Part shown: one piece after another, positions 35,997-45,446 of the stretch | How positions within the stretch are numbered: position 1 is the stretch's first letter | How the letters are laid out: every line of letters begins with the position of its first letter | Origin: an uncultured Fusobacteriaceae bacterium | Lineage (GTDB): Bacteria; Fusobacteriota; Fusobacteriia; Fusobacteriales; Fusobacteriaceae | Reading direction: 5' to 3' | DNA length: 52,985 nucleotides | NCBI GenBank assembly: GCA_947072665.1 | Contig: CAMTIW010000003.1 | Span: 1 to 52,985 of the forward strand | Notes under the pieces: model-generated | What the model saw: only the letters and a program-made list of their open reading frames with translations | Databases searched by the model: none | Told to the model about the DNA's origin: nothing | Made by a program: the position numbers and the translations under genes

Positions 35997-36650
35997 GTGG
36001 AAAAAGTTATATCATTAGAAGAAGCTGGTAAACATATAAAAAGTGGAATGTCAATTATGATGGGTGGATTCATGCAAACTGGAGGTCCTAAAAGCATAGT
36101 TGAGGAAATATTAAGAAGTGAAATTAAAGATATAACTTTAATTGCTAATGATACAAGTTTTATGGATAGAGACAAAGGGAAACTAATAGTAAATAAAAGA
36201 GTGAAAAAAGCAATTGTTTCCCATATTGGATTAAATCCAGAAACAGGTAGACAAATGCGGGAAGGAGAAATTGAAGTGATATTGACTCCTCAAGGAACTT
36301 TAGTAGAAAAAATAAGAGCTGGTGGAGCGGGACTAGGTGGAATTTTAACTCCAACAGGAATAGGGACTGTAGTTGAGGAAGGGAAACAAATAATAGAAAT
36401 TGAAGGAAATAGATTTATATTGGAGACAGCACTAAAAGCAGATTTAGCAATTATTTATGCTACAAAAGCTGATAGATACGGAAATTTATCTTTTGAGGGA
36501 TCTACAAGAAATTTTAATACAGTAATGGCAACTGCTGCAGATATTGTAATCGTTGAAGCGGATGAGATTATAGATGGAGCATTAAATCCTAATGAAATTG
36601 TGATACCGGGAATTTTTGTGGACTATATAGTTCAAGGGGGGGAGATTTAA
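35997..36650 (+). CDS. ctfA: Acetoacetate/butyrate CoA-transferase subunit A
   Basis: A 217-residue class I CoA transferase alpha subunit. Motifs: [35 protein letters not shown], and [10 protein letters not shown] with [19 protein letters not shown], as in AtoD/CtfA. GTG start behind GGAGGGG. Pairs with the next gene (1 bp apart). It likely exchanges CoA between acetoacetyl-CoA or butyryl-CoA and acetate. Confidence 0.92.
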   Translation: MEKVISLEEAGKHIKSGMSIMMGGFMQTGGPKSIVEEILRSEIKDITLIANDTSFMDRDKGKLIVNKRVKKAIVSHIGLNPETGRQMREGEIEVILTPQGTLVEKIRAGGAGLGGILTPTGIGTVVEEGKQIIEIEGNRFILETALKADLAIIYATKADRYGNLSFEGSTRNFNTVMATAADIVIVEADEIIDGALNPNEIVIPGIFVDYIVQGGEI

Positions 36651-36651
36651 T

Positions 36652-37317
36652 ATGGAATTAACTAAAGAAGAAATAAGAGAAATAATATCTAAAAGAGTTG
36701 CAAAAGAATTTAAAGATGGGGATGTAGTTAATTTAGGAATAGGTCTTCCAACAGAAGTAGCAGCTTATATCCCAAAAGATATAAATGTAATTTTACAATC
36801 TGAAAATGGACTTTTAGGAATGGGACCATCACCTGCTGAAGGTGAAGAGAGTGATAAAGTAACAAATGCTGGTGGCGGATACGTAACTATATTAGAAGGA
36901 GGTTATTTTTTTGACACAGCTACTTCATTTGGTATAATTAGAGGAGGGCATGTAGATGCTACAGTTTTAGGAGCTCTCCAAGTGGATGAAAAAGGAAACC
37001 TTGCAAACTGGATGGTTCCTGGAAAAATGATTCCTGGAATGGGGGGAGCAATGGATCTTGTAGTGGGAGCTAAGAAAGTTATTGTAGCTATGGAACATAC
37101 AATGAAAGGTCAAATAAAAATATTAAAAAATTGTACTCTTCCACTTACAGCCAAAGCACAGGTAAATATGATTGTTACTGAAAAAGGAGTTATGGAAGTA
37201 ACAGCAGATGGACTTCTTTTAACAGAAATAAGTCCTCATTCTTCTGTATTAGAAATAGAACAATTTACAGAAGCAAAACTTATAATTTCTAAAAATTTAA
37301 AAATTATGGGCGAGTAA
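36652..37317 (+). CDS. ctfB: Acetoacetate/butyrate CoA-transferase subunit B
   Basis: A 221-residue beta subunit. [17 protein letters not shown], then the catalytic glutamate in [14 protein letters not shown], and [22 protein letters not shown] followed by [10 protein letters not shown] are diagnostic of AtoA/CtfB. Active with CtfA as a heteromer. Whether the donor is acetoacetyl-CoA or butyryl-CoA cannot be decided from sequence. Confidence 0.93.
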   Translation: MELTKEEIREIISKRVAKEFKDGDVVNLGIGLPTEVAAYIPKDINVILQSENGLLGMGPSPAEGEESDKVTNAGGGYVTILEGGYFFDTATSFGIIRGGHVDATVLGALQVDEKGNLANWMVPGKMIPGMGGAMDLVVGAKKVIVAMEHTMKGQIKILKNCTLPLTAKAQVNMIVTEKGVMEVTADGLLLTEISPHSSVLEIEQFTEAKLIISKNLKIMGE

Positions 37318-37361
37318 TACATTATTTATTATAATTTTTATTTGTTATCATGGAGGTAAAA

Positions 37362-38567
37362 ATGAAAAAAGTCTATATTGTATCAGCTAAAAGAACAGCA
37401 GTAGGAACATTTTTAGGAAGTTTAAGTAAAATTTCTCCTGTGGATATGGGAACTGCTGTTGTTAAAAATATTTTTGAAGAAACAGGAATTAGTCCAACTG
37501 TAATTGATGAAGTTATAGTTGGAAATGTATTAAGTGCAGGACAAAAACAAGGTGTAGGGAGACAAGTCTCTGTTAATTCTGGTATTCCTATTGAAGTTCC
37601 AGGATACTCTGTAAATATTCTTTGTGGGAGTGGGATGAAGTCTGTAATGATAGCTGCCAATGATATTAAGCTAGGAGAGGCAGAATTAGTTATAGCAGGT
37701 GGAATTGAATCAATGTCTTTAGCACCCTATCTTCAGCATAATATAAGAACTGGAAATAAAATGGGAGAAGTATCTTTAAAAGATCATGTTATTGTAGATG
37801 GTTTAACAGATGCTTTTACAGGAACTCATATGGGAATTACTGCTGAAAATATAGCTACTAAACATAATATTTCAAGAGAATCACAGGATAAATTTGCTAT
37901 TTATTCTCAGAAAAAAGCAATAGAAGCTATTGATTCAGGAAGATTTAAAGATGAAATAGTTCCTTTAGAAGTAAAAATTGGGAAAGAAACAGTTCTATTT
38001 GCACAAGATGAACATCCTAATAGAAAAACAAATTTAGAAAAATTAGCAGGACTTAGACCAGCATTTAAAAAAGATGGTTCTGTTACTGCAGGAAATGCTT
38101 CTGGGGTAAATGATGGTGCCGCTATGGTTTTATTAGCTTCAGAAGAAGCAATAAAAAAATATAATTTAAAACCACTTGCAGAAATAATAGGATATGATCA
38201 AGCAGGAGTTGGACCAGAAGTAATGGGACTTGGACCAGTTCCAGCTATTAATAAAGTTTTAAAAAGAACAGGAATGACTTTAAATGATATGGATTTAATT
38301 GAATTAAATGAAGCTTTTGCAGCACAAAGCTTAGGAGTAGTAAAGGAACTATCTGAAACTAATAACGTTACAGAAGAATCAATTTTAGAGAAAACTAATG
38401 TAAATGGTGGAGCAATAGCTTTAGGACACCCTATCGGTGCTTCAGGTGCAAGAATAATTGTTACGCTTATCCATGAGATGAAGAAAAGAAACTCTAATTA
38501 TGGATTAGCTTCTCTTTGCATAGGTGGAGGAATGGGTACTTCTATTATTCTTAAAAATATAAAATAA
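37362..38567 (+). CDS. thlA: Acetyl-CoA acetyltransferase (thiolase)
   Basis: Condenses two acetyl-CoA, or cleaves acetoacetyl-CoA, 401 residues. Catalytic residues are visible: Cys in [12 protein letters not shown] (about 88), His in [18 protein letters not shown], Cys in LCIGGGMG near the end. GGAGG lies before the ATG at 37362; a start four codons earlier is less likely. Together with CtfAB it links acetyl-CoA to acetoacetate. The 3-hydroxybutyryl-CoA dehydrogenase step is missing here. Confidence 0.95.
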   Translation: MKKVYIVSAKRTAVGTFLGSLSKISPVDMGTAVVKNIFEETGISPTVIDEVIVGNVLSAGQKQGVGRQVSVNSGIPIEVPGYSVNILCGSGMKSVMIAANDIKLGEAELVIAGGIESMSLAPYLQHNIRTGNKMGEVSLKDHVIVDGLTDAFTGTHMGITAENIATKHNISRESQDKFAIYSQKKAIEAIDSGRFKDEIVPLEVKIGKETVLFAQDEHPNRKTNLEKLAGLRPAFKKDGSVTAGNASGVNDGAAMVLLASEEAIKKYNLKPLAEIIGYDQAGVGPEVMGLGPVPAINKVLKRTGMTLNDMDLIELNEAFAAQSLGVVKELSETNNVTEESILEKTNVNGGAIALGHPIGASGARIIVTLIHEMKKRNSNYGLASLCIGGGMGTSIILKNIK

Positions 38568-38586
38568 TAATAATGAAATATTGAAG

Positions 38587-38628
38587 AATAGACTCTAAAA
38601 GTAGTAAAAATTTTAGAGTCTATTTTTA
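38587..38628 (+). terminator. Terminator after thiolase gene
   Basis: AATAGACTCTAAAA pairs with TTTTAGAGTCTATT, 10-nt loop, then T-rich. It ends the acyl-CoA block. Confidence 0.9.
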
Positions 38629-38691
38629 TATTATATTTATGAAAATATAATTTCAATTTTGTCGAAACAGGAAAAAAATTTTCAAAAATGA

Positions 38692-38720
38692 TTGACAGAG
38701 TAAAAAAAAAATGTTAATTT
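38692..38720 (+). promoter_or_regulatory. Promoter of the HPrK/PEPCK-like gene
   Basis: Consensus TTGACA (38692-38697), 17-nt spacer with a long A-run, TAATTT (38715-38720), about 60 bp before the gene. Confidence 0.5.
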
Positions 38721-38779
38721 ATATGCATGTAATCTTAAATTCTTTATAAATAATAAATGGATATTTCAGGAGGATAAAA

Positions 38780-40507
38780 ATGAGTTTAGAAACAACTATT
38801 AATAGAAATAGTATTACTATGAATTTCACAGTAAAATATTGTAATAATTCAATATCATTACTTGACAGTAGTGGATTTAAAAAAGTTATAACAGCATTTT
38901 TAGAAGAACTAGAAAGAAAAGAAGTCCCAGTTTATATATATTTGAAAGAGAGAAATAATGAAGATAAAGAATTAAATGAGGTTATGACAGATTTTTTTAA
39001 ACTTCTCATGGTATTAAAAGTAGATAAAATATCTATGTTAGGTGAAAAATATCTGAAATTTTTAGATGACAGAGATATTTTAATAGAATTTATAGAAAGA
39101 CTTTATAATTTTTGGAGAAAATTTGAGAGATATGCAATAGTTAAAAATTCAAAAAGAGGTGAAGGACTTCAGAATGTAAATTTTATTGAAGCTATAAATA
39201 ATTTTAAAAATCTTATACTTAAAACATATAGGGAGATAGAGGAGTCTATTTTAGGTTATAAGTATAGAGTTTATAGACAATTAAGTGCAGGAATAAATGC
39301 AGGAATAATATTAAATAGTACTAAGAGAAATTGTCCAGCTGAATATTCATTTTTAGAAAAAATTCCATTTATAGAAACTATTATTTTACAACCACCATTT
39401 ATAACCTATCCTAAGAGAAATACAAGAACTGGAACATTTCAAGAAGTAAAAGAAAATCCTTTTAAAGATATAACTATAAGTAAAGAAAATTGGCTTTGTT
39501 ATCCTGCAAAAGTAGGAGATTCATTGGCATTTATTTATTTTAATAGAGATTTTATGTCACAAGGAGTTGCTTTATGTAATCTTTTTGAGTTGGCAAGAGA
39601 AGAGGAATATATAAATAGAAGACCTGATATACTTTATATTTATGGAGTAAAAGATTTTGAACAAGAAATGAAAACAGTATTCTACAACGATAAAGAAAAT
39701 AATATGATGATAGGATATGCAAATTATAGTGAAGATATAGATTATTTTGGTTATATGAAAAAAATGATATTAACACTTCATAATATAAGAATGATAGAAA
39801 AAGGAAATCTTCCAATACATGGTGCTATGGTGAATATTATTATGAAAAATGGAAAAAAAATTAATGTAGTAATTATGGGAGATAGTGGAGCAGGGAAATC
39901 AGAGAGTTTAGAGGCATTTAGAAATCTTAGTGAAAAATATGTAAAAGATATGAAGATAATATTCGATGATATGGGAACTCTAACAATAGAAGAAAAAGGA
40001 AGTCCTAAAGGGTATGGAACAGAGATAGGAGCTTTTGTAAGATTAGATGATCTTGATATTGGATATGCCTATAAAGAGATTGATAGAAGTATATTTATGA
40101 ATCCAGATAAAATAAATTCAAGAATAATAATACCTGTAGCTTCCTATAATGATATTATGAAAGGATATCCAATAGATATATTCCTTTATGCTAATAATTA
40201 TGAAGTTGGAGAAGAGATAGAGTTTTTTAATTCAATGGAAGAAGCTATTCCTATTTTTAAAGCTGGAAAAAGAATGGCAAAAGGAACTACTAGTGAAAAG
40301 GGATTGGTAGATTCTTATTTTGCTAACCCATTTGGACCAGTACAGAATATAGAAAAAACAGATATACTTATAGATAAATTTTTTATAGAGATGTTTAAGA
40401 AAGGTGTGAAAGTTGGTCAAATAAGAACCCAATTAGGAATAAGTGGAAATGAAAAAGAAGGTCCTAAAAGAGCAGCAGAAAAACTATTTGATTTTATAAA
40501 AAGATAA
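38780..40507 (+). CDS. HPr kinase/PEPCK-superfamily protein of unknown role
   Basis: A 575-residue cytosolic protein. Residues about 340-510 form an HPrK/PEPCK-like nucleotide domain: GNLPIHGAMVNI, the P-loop GDSGAGKS (367-374) followed by ESLEAFR, then IIFDDMGTL, which has the acidic residues that bind metal in this fold. The first 330 residues have no domain I recognise. Firmicute relatives are sometimes labelled PEP carboxykinase, but the P-loop is of the HPr-kinase kind (GxSGxGKSE). It stands alone, with its own promoter and terminator. The substrate (protein serine, sugar or oxaloacetate) is open. Confidence 0.75.
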   Translation: MSLETTINRNSITMNFTVKYCNNSISLLDSSGFKKVITAFLEELERKEVPVYIYLKERNNEDKELNEVMTDFFKLLMVLKVDKISMLGEKYLKFLDDRDILIEFIERLYNFWRKFERYAIVKNSKRGEGLQNVNFIEAINNFKNLILKTYREIEESILGYKYRVYRQLSAGINAGIILNSTKRNCPAEYSFLEKIPFIETIILQPPFITYPKRNTRTGTFQEVKENPFKDITISKENWLCYPAKVGDSLAFIYFNRDFMSQGVALCNLFELAREEEYINRRPDILYIYGVKDFEQEMKTVFYNDKENNMMIGYANYSEDIDYFGYMKKMILTLHNIRMIEKGNLPIHGAMVNIIMKNGKKINVVIMGDSGAGKSESLEAFRNLSEKYVKDMKIIFDDMGTLTIEEKGSPKGYGTEIGAFVRLDDLDIGYAYKEIDRSIFMNPDKINSRIIIPVASYNDIMKGYPIDIFLYANNYEVGEEIEFFNSMEEAIPIFKAGKRMAKGTTSEKGLVDSYFANPFGPVQNIEKTDILIDKFFIEMFKKGVKVGQIRTQLGISGNEKEGPKRAAEKLFDFIKR

Positions 40508-40513
40508 AAAGAT

Positions 40514-40552
40514 AAAAAGATACTAGCGATAGCAGTTTGTTAGTATCTTTTT
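40514..40552. terminator. Bidirectional terminator
   Basis: AAAAAGATACTA pairs with TAGTATCTTTTT around a loop of about 15 nt. It serves the HPrK/PEPCK-like gene and, on the minus strand, the asparaginase gene. Confidence 0.85.
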
Positions 40553-40560
40553 AGAATAAT

Positions 40561-41979
40561 TTAAATTTTTTCACTAAAAATAGAGAATACAATTTTACTA
40601 AAACATATTTTTCGAGAAGATTCTAGATGTATATTGATATTATTAGATTCTTTTATAATAGATTTAATGGCACTATTAAAACTAAAATGAACATCATCAT
40701 CCAATGTAAAATTATTTTTTATAATTGTTTTTAAATAATTAGTTCTAAAAAATCCTTTGGTTGGAGTATCTCCAGAGAGTTTAACTGTTATTTCAAAGTC
40801 ATCTTTTAATTTAGTATCGCACTGAATATCTGTTATTCTTACTATTGATTTTACAATATCTTCTTTATCTAAATTCTGCGGTACAGGAATAGAAAAAGAA
40901 AATTTTTCTTTTAAATTATTATTTTCATGAAAAATCCAATCGTATTGATTTATTGTTTGTTCACCAGCAATATCAAGTTGCATATTGATTTTAATTTGTT
41001 CATAGGAAAGGTTTTTTCCAAGGAGATACATAAGTTTAACAATAGCTGCTTCTGGCGTAAGGTCAGAGCCACTAATAACTCCTAAATCAACTAGTTTAGC
41101 ACTAGCTTCATAGAGTCCCATTTTAACAAACCCTTTTGTACATTGTGTGATATTTACAAGAATAATTTTTTTTAGAGTAATGTAGCTAATTACATCTAAG
41201 AATTCTTTGTTGGTAGGAGCATTTCCATTCCCAAAAGTTTTTAAAATAACTCCTTTTATACTGGGATTAGAATCTATTATATTTTTTATGAATTTTGCTT
41301 GGAGTCCAGGAAAAATATCTATTACAATAATATCCTCATTGAAAAAGGGGTCTATTAAAAATTTTTTATGTGATTTTTTTAAAATTCGGTCTTTAATAAC
41401 TCTAATATCACCGCCTACTTCTGCAAGGGGTGAGTAATTAGGAGATGAAAATCCAAAATAATTTGATGCATCAAGTTTTCTAGATCTGTTACCTCTAAGT
41501 AGGGTATCACGAAAAAAGATAGAGACTTCAGGGATAAGTGTTACTCCATAAAGATCATTTCCAGCTATTTTTATAGATGTTATAAGATTTTGTAAAGCAT
41601 CACTTCTAGGTGTTTGAAGTGGAACTTGTGAACCTGTAAAAACAATCGGTTTAGACAAATTTTTACAAATAAAAGATATAGCAGAAGCTGAAAAAGCCAT
41701 GGTATCCGTCCCATGTAAGATGACAAAACCGAGATAATGGTCATAGTTTTTTTCTATTATCTCACTTAATTCTATCCAAATTTTAGGATTCATATCTGAA
41801 GAGTCAATGAGTTGTGAAAGTTGACAATAATCTGTATCAAAATGTTTAAGTATTGGATGTTCATCTGTAATTTCATTCCAATTTTTAGCAGGTCTTAGGG
41901 GAGAGAAAGAATTATTTTTTTCAGAATAGACCATTGCAATAGTTCCGCCAGTATTAATTACAAGTACTTTATCCACCAT
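40561..41979 (-). CDS. Asparaginase with long C-terminal extension
   Basis: Residues 1-340 form a type I (cytoplasmic AnsA-like) asparaginase: the first catalytic threonine in INTGGTIAMV, SSDMNP, and the second in ILHGTDTMAFSASA; VFTGSQVPL follows. It would hydrolyse asparagine to aspartate and ammonia. No signal peptide. Ordinary family members end near residue 340; here about 130 more residues follow (from WIFHENNNLKEKF on), of mixed beta/alpha character and unlike a domain I know. AAGGAG precedes the ATG. A GatD-like or peptide-hydrolase activity cannot be excluded. Confidence 0.85.
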   Translation of the reverse strand: MVDKVLVINTGGTIAMVYSEKNNSFSPLRPAKNWNEITDEHPILKHFDTDYCQLSQLIDSSDMNPKIWIELSEIIEKNYDHYLGFVILHGTDTMAFSASAISFICKNLSKPIVFTGSQVPLQTPRSDALQNLITSIKIAGNDLYGVTLIPEVSIFFRDTLLRGNRSRKLDASNYFGFSSPNYSPLAEVGGDIRVIKDRILKKSHKKFLIDPFFNEDIIVIDIFPGLQAKFIKNIIDSNPSIKGVILKTFGNGNAPTNKEFLDVISYITLKKIILVNITQCTKGFVKMGLYEASAKLVDLGVISGSDLTPEAAIVKLMYLLGKNLSYEQIKINMQLDIAGEQTINQYDWIFHENNNLKEKFSFSIPVPQNLDKEDIVKSIVRITDIQCDTKLKDDFEITVKLSGDTPTKGFFRTNYLKTIIKNNFTLDDDVHFSFNSAIKSIIKESNNINIHLESSRKICFSKIVFSIFSEKI

Positions 41980-42127
41980 TATATTAACTCCTTAAAATTT
42001 TATATAGTTCAATTATAAACTGAAAAAGTTAAATATTCAACCTAATTAATAGATGGAATTAAATTATATTTTTGAAGCACAAATTAAATATTTTATGGTA
42101 TAATTTCAGTAAGAGGTGAATTTTATA

Positions 42128-42646
42128 ATGAAGGAAAATATTGCTCTAATTGGTTTTATGGGGAGTGGGAAAACAACAATTGGAAGGCATCTTGCAAAAG
42201 AATTAGAAATGAAATTTATTGATACAGATAAAATGATATCTATGCATGAGAAAAAAACTATTTCAGAAATATTTCAAGAACATGGTGAAAGATATTTTCG
42301 AGATTTAGAAAGAAAAATAATAGCAGAAGAATCTAGAGAAAATAATATAGTTATCTCTACTGGTGGTGGAGCTATTGTGGATAATGAGAATATAAAAAAT
42401 TTAAAAAAAACTTCTTTTGTAGTATATTTAGATAGTAGTTTAGAGTGTATTCATGAAAGGGTAAAAAATGGTAAAAATAGACCTTTATTAAATGAGGTTA
42501 TAGATTTATTTGCCACAATAAAAGAATTGCATGAAAAAAGAGATTGGTTATATAGAGTATCTAGTGATTTTTTTGTAAAAATAGATGTTAATTCAAATAT
42601 TCATGATACGGTTAATTTAATAAAAGAGGCATATATTAAAAGTTAA
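42128..42646 (+). CDS. aroK: Shikimate kinase
   Basis: Phosphorylates shikimate in chorismate synthesis, 172 residues. P-loop GFMGSGKTTIGRHLA, the shikimate-binding DTDKMISMHEKKTISEIF and RDLER, then ISTGGGAIVD, and the lid region NGKNRPLL. AGAGGTG precedes the ATG at 42128; a GTG at 42116 overlaps that binding site. It is separate from any other aro gene and lies 42 bp before the SDR gene. Confidence 0.94.
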   Translation: MKENIALIGFMGSGKTTIGRHLAKELEMKFIDTDKMISMHEKKTISEIFQEHGERYFRDLERKIIAEESRENNIVISTGGGAIVDNENIKNLKKTSFVVYLDSSLECIHERVKNGKNRPLLNEVIDLFATIKELHEKRDWLYRVSSDFFVKIDVNSNIHDTVNLIKEAYIKS

Positions 42647-42688
42647 ATATAATGTAACTTGTAACTAATTTTTTTAGGAGGGAATATT

Positions 42689-43462
42689 ATGAATAATTTA
42701 AAAGGTAAACTAGTATTAATTACAGGTGCAAGTAATGGAATTGGGAAAGCAATAGCTATTAAATATGGAGAATTAGGTGCTAACTTGATATTAATGGGAA
42801 GAAATGAAGAAGCCTTAACAGAATTAAAAGAGAAAATTGAAAAAACTTCTTTTGTAAATGCTACTATTTGTGTATGTGATATTAGAAATTTTAAACTCTT
42901 AAAGGAAAAAATAGAAAAATTACCTGAAGAATTGAAAAAAATAGATATTTTGATAAATAATGCTGGTCTTGCTATTGGATTAGAAAAATTATATTTAAAT
43001 GAAGAGGAAGATATAGACACTGTTGTTGATACCAACGTAAAAGGTATTTTATATATGATTAAGCTTGTTGTTCCTTTAATGATAGGCTATAAAATAGCTG
43101 GTCATATTATAAACATGGGTTCTATAGCTGGAAATTATGCCTATGCAGGTGGTGGTGTTTATTGTGCTTCTAAAGCTGCAGTTAAAACTATAAGTGACGG
43201 ATTAAGAGTGGAGTTAGTAGATACAAAAATTAGAGTTACAACAATATTGCCAGGTATAGTAGAAACTGATTTTAGTTTGATAAGATTTAAAGGTGATGAT
43301 GAACGAGCTAAGAATGTTTATAAAGGAATAGAAGCTTTAACTCCTGAAGATGTTGCTGGAACAGTTATATATGTTAGTAATTTACCAGGAAATATTCAAA
43401 TAACTGACTTAACATTAACTCCAGTAAATCAAGCTAATGGAATGGTTTCATTTAAAAAATAA
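42689..43462 (+). CDS. Short-chain dehydrogenase/reductase (YdfG-like)
   Basis: A 257-residue classical SDR: nucleotide site GASNGIGKAIA, LINNAGLA, catalytic Ser in INMGSIAGNYAYAGGGVYCASKAA, which also carries the Tyr-x-x-x-Lys pair, and LPGIVETDFS. The C-terminal part resembles YdfG/serine-3-dehydrogenase enzymes acting on 3-hydroxy acids. NADP preference is suggested by the arginine in MGRNEE after the second strand. Substrate unknown. GGAGGG precedes the ATG. Confidence 0.88.
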   Translation: MNNLKGKLVLITGASNGIGKAIAIKYGELGANLILMGRNEEALTELKEKIEKTSFVNATICVCDIRNFKLLKEKIEKLPEELKKIDILINNAGLAIGLEKLYLNEEEDIDTVVDTNVKGILYMIKLVVPLMIGYKIAGHIINMGSIAGNYAYAGGGVYCASKAAVKTISDGLRVELVDTKIRVTTILPGIVETDFSLIRFKGDDERAKNVYKGIEALTPEDVAGTVIYVSNLPGNIQITDLTLTPVNQANGMVSFKK

Positions 43463-43492
43463 TAAGAATGATAAAAATTTATAGAAATAAAA

Positions 43493-43527
43493 AAGACGAA
43501 AATTTAATAATTTTAAATTTTCGTCTT
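43493..43527. terminator. Bidirectional terminator between SDR and rubrerythrin
   Basis: AAGACGAAAATTTA and TAAATTTTCGTCTT form a long stem with a short loop; the minus-strand side is followed by a T-run, so it mainly serves rubrerythrin. Confidence 0.85.
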
Positions 43528-43535
43528 AATATTAT

Positions 43536-44075
43536 TTAAAAATTTGTAGGTTGAATCATAAAGTATGATCTTGGGTGTTTACAGACAGGACAAACTAGTG
43601 GTGCATCTTTTGTTGAATGAATATGACCACAGTTCATACATTCCCAATGTTCTTCATCTGCTCTTGAGAAAGTTTCACCAGTATTAATTCCTTCTAATAA
43701 TTTTCTATATCTAGCTTCATGCACTTTTTCAATTTTTCCAACAGCTTCAAAAAGAGCTGCAATTTCTTCTAAATTATCTTCTCTAGCTTGTTTAGCATAG
43801 CTAGCATACATATCAGTCCACTCATGATTTTCATTATTAGCTGCGATTTCTAAATTTTCTTTAGTAGAACCGATTCCATTATTTAATAATTTAAACCAAA
43901 CTTCTCCATGTTCTTGTTCATTATGAGCAGTTTCTTCAAATATTTGTGCAATTTGCATATAACCATCTTTTCTAGCTTGACCAGCAAAACATGTGTATTT
44001 AGCTCTAGCCATAGATTCATCGGCAAAAGCTTTTAATAAATTTTGTTCTGTAATAGTTCCTTTAAAATCTTTCAT
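43536..44075 (-). CDS. rbr: Rubrerythrin
   Basis: Peroxide-reducing di-iron protein, 179 residues. The ferritin-like domain (1-140) shows ADESMARAKYTCFAGQARKDG, FEETAHNEQEHGEVWF and the second pair around AVGKIEKVHEARY. The C-terminal rubredoxin centre is WECMNCGHIH...LVCPVCKHPRSYF, with both CxxC pairs. Protects an anaerobe from hydrogen peroxide. Own terminator; the next gene upstream on this strand is 44 bp away. Confidence 0.96.
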   Translation of the reverse strand: MKDFKGTITEQNLLKAFADESMARAKYTCFAGQARKDGYMQIAQIFEETAHNEQEHGEVWFKLLNNGIGSTKENLEIAANNENHEWTDMYASYAKQAREDNLEEIAALFEAVGKIEKVHEARYRKLLEGINTGETFSRADEEHWECMNCGHIHSTKDAPLVCPVCKHPRSYFMIQPTNF

Positions 44076-44118
44076 TTTTATAGCTCCTCTATATTAAAAT
44101 TAATATTTGTGTATATAG

Positions 44119-44454
44119 TTATCTTGAAATATCTTCTAAATTTGAAATTAATTTAAGAAATTCACTTTTAATAGTGATGTTAGATATAAAAAATACTATT
44201 CTACGTGAACCCTCATGTATATAAGCAACTCTACATTCCGTATCTTCATTTAGTATAATTTTGTATTCATAAATTGTTTTTTCTCTATATTTGTATGGGT
44301 CTGCAGTTGAAATTTTATAAGGTTTATCGTCGATAAGAATAGGTAAAATATTAGCTATATTATCTCTTATTAATGTTTCAAATTCTTTATTTTTACCAAA
44401 AAATTTTTTTATTGTGATAGAATCCTCAATTATAGTAGTTTCTGTTTTTTTCAT
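44119..44454 (-). CDS. Hypothetical small cytosolic protein
   Basis: I do not recognise this 111-residue protein. It begins MKKTETTIIEDSITIKKFFG and is mainly beta strands with a final helix (KSEFLKLISNLEDIS). The middle, EYKIILNEDTECRVAYIHEGS then RRIVFFISNI, has a faint look of a RelE-type fold, but no antitoxin gene is next to it, so I do not call it a toxin. A longer frame to 44520 lacks a ribosome binding site; AAGGTGG sits before the ATG at 44454. It is 44 bp upstream of rubrerythrin on the same strand and may share its transcript. Confidence 0.65.
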   Translation of the reverse strand: MKKTETTIIEDSITIKKFFGKNKEFETLIRDNIANILPILIDDKPYKISTADPYKYREKTIYEYKIILNEDTECRVAYIHEGSRRIVFFISNITIKSEFLKLISNLEDISR

Positions 44455-44895
44455 ATAAATCCACCTTTTTAATTTTATTGTTTTATAAGAATAATTAATA
44501 ATAACAAAAAAAAATAACAAATGTCAAGTTATTATTTTTATCTTAAATGGAATTATATGTTATTTTATTCTTTGAAAACTTCCTCTAACTATATATGAAT
44601 ATTAAGGAAAAGATAGATTTAATTTTGATAAAAAATAAATTGAAATAGAAGAAAATATAAGATAGGAATAAAAACTAATAGAAAACAAATCAAGAAAATA
44701 AAACGAGAAAAACAATTTCGAAAAAATTATTAAATTAAATAATTTTATGTTAAAATAGAAAAGGGTATAAAATAAGAGTAAATATATGGATAGAAGAATA
44801 AAAGAAACCTCAAGTTAAAAATTTGGGGATTAAATTATTATAGAGTTTGATGTTATAATTTTTTTTATAAAAAAGGATGTTAGGGAGGGTAAAAA
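44455..44895. other. Divergent intergenic region, 441 bp
   Basis: No reading frame above 12 codons with a binding site. A TATAAT at 44854-44859 may belong to the glyoxalase promoter. CCTCAAGTTAAAAATTTGGGG near 44808 can form a weak wobble hairpin without a T-run. I see nothing else. Confidence 0.5.
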
Positions 44896-45267
44896 ATGAA
44901 ATTTATTTTTAATCATTTCAATATTAATGTTTTAAATCTTGAAAAAAGTATAAGTTTCTATGAAAATGCATTGGGGCTTAAAGAGATAAAAAGAAAAAAA
45001 GCAGATGATGGAAGTTATATTTTAGTTTATATGGGAGATGGTGAAACTGGATTTTCTATTGAACTGACATGGCTAAGAGATAGAAAAGAACCTTATGATC
45101 TAGGTGATGAAGAGTTTCACTTAGCTTTTATAACAGATGATTATGAATCAGCACATAAGAAACATAGTGAATTAGGATGTATTTGTTATGAAAATCTAGA
45201 TATGGGTATTTATTTTATAAATGATCCAGATGGATATTGGCTAGAAGTTATACCACCTAGAAAATAA
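44896..45267 (+). CDS. gloA: Glyoxalase I (lactoylglutathione lyase-like)
   Basis: A 123-residue VOC-fold metalloenzyme. The four expected metal ligands are visible: His7 in FNHFNINV, Glu in FSIELTWLRDR, His in EFHLAFI and Glu in YWLEVIPP. INDPDGYWLEVI is the family end motif. It likely detoxifies methylglyoxal; glutathione may be replaced by another thiol in this organism. GGGAGGG precedes the ATG. A small gene follows after 23 bp. Confidence 0.9.
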   Translation: MKFIFNHFNINVLNLEKSISFYENALGLKEIKRKKADDGSYILVYMGDGETGFSIELTWLRDRKEPYDLGDEEFHLAFITDDYESAHKKHSELGCICYENLDMGIYFINDPDGYWLEVIPPRK

Positions 45268-45290
45268 TTGTGAATTAAACGGAGATATTT

Positions 45291-45428
45291 ATGAATGAGA
45301 AAGAAGTTAATTTGATTAAAGAGATTTATAATTTTTTATCTGAAAATTATTTTAACTTACTTAACAAAAAAAATTGGAAATATTTTCAAAATCTTTATAA
45401 AAAATGTGATATATATGAGATTCTTTGA
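45291..45428 (+). CDS. Unannotated 45-residue small protein
   Basis: A 45-codon frame beginning MNEKEVNLIKEIYNFLSENY and ending NLYKKCDIYEIL. GGAG lies six bases before the ATG, the gene follows gloA by 23 bp on the same strand, and a terminator follows it, so expression with gloA is likely. It is rich in Asn, Lys and aromatic residues, amphipathic helical in appearance, with no membrane segment. No function can be named. It could also be the start of a truncated longer gene. Confidence 0.5.
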   Translation: MNEKEVNLIKEIYNFLSENYFNLLNKKNWKYFQNLYKKCDIYEIL

Positions 45429-45446
45429 AATTTTGAATAAAAATAG

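Noticed and set aside
42643-43035. 130-codon minus-strand frame
   Set aside because: Antisense shadow of the SDR gene, without a ribosome binding site.
44119-44454. RelE-like toxin gene
   Set aside because: The resemblance is confined to a few strands and no antitoxin gene lies beside it.
44800-44835. Hairpin CCTCAA...TTGGGG as terminator or T-box
   Set aside because: Wobble-rich short stem, no T-run and no T-box sequence.
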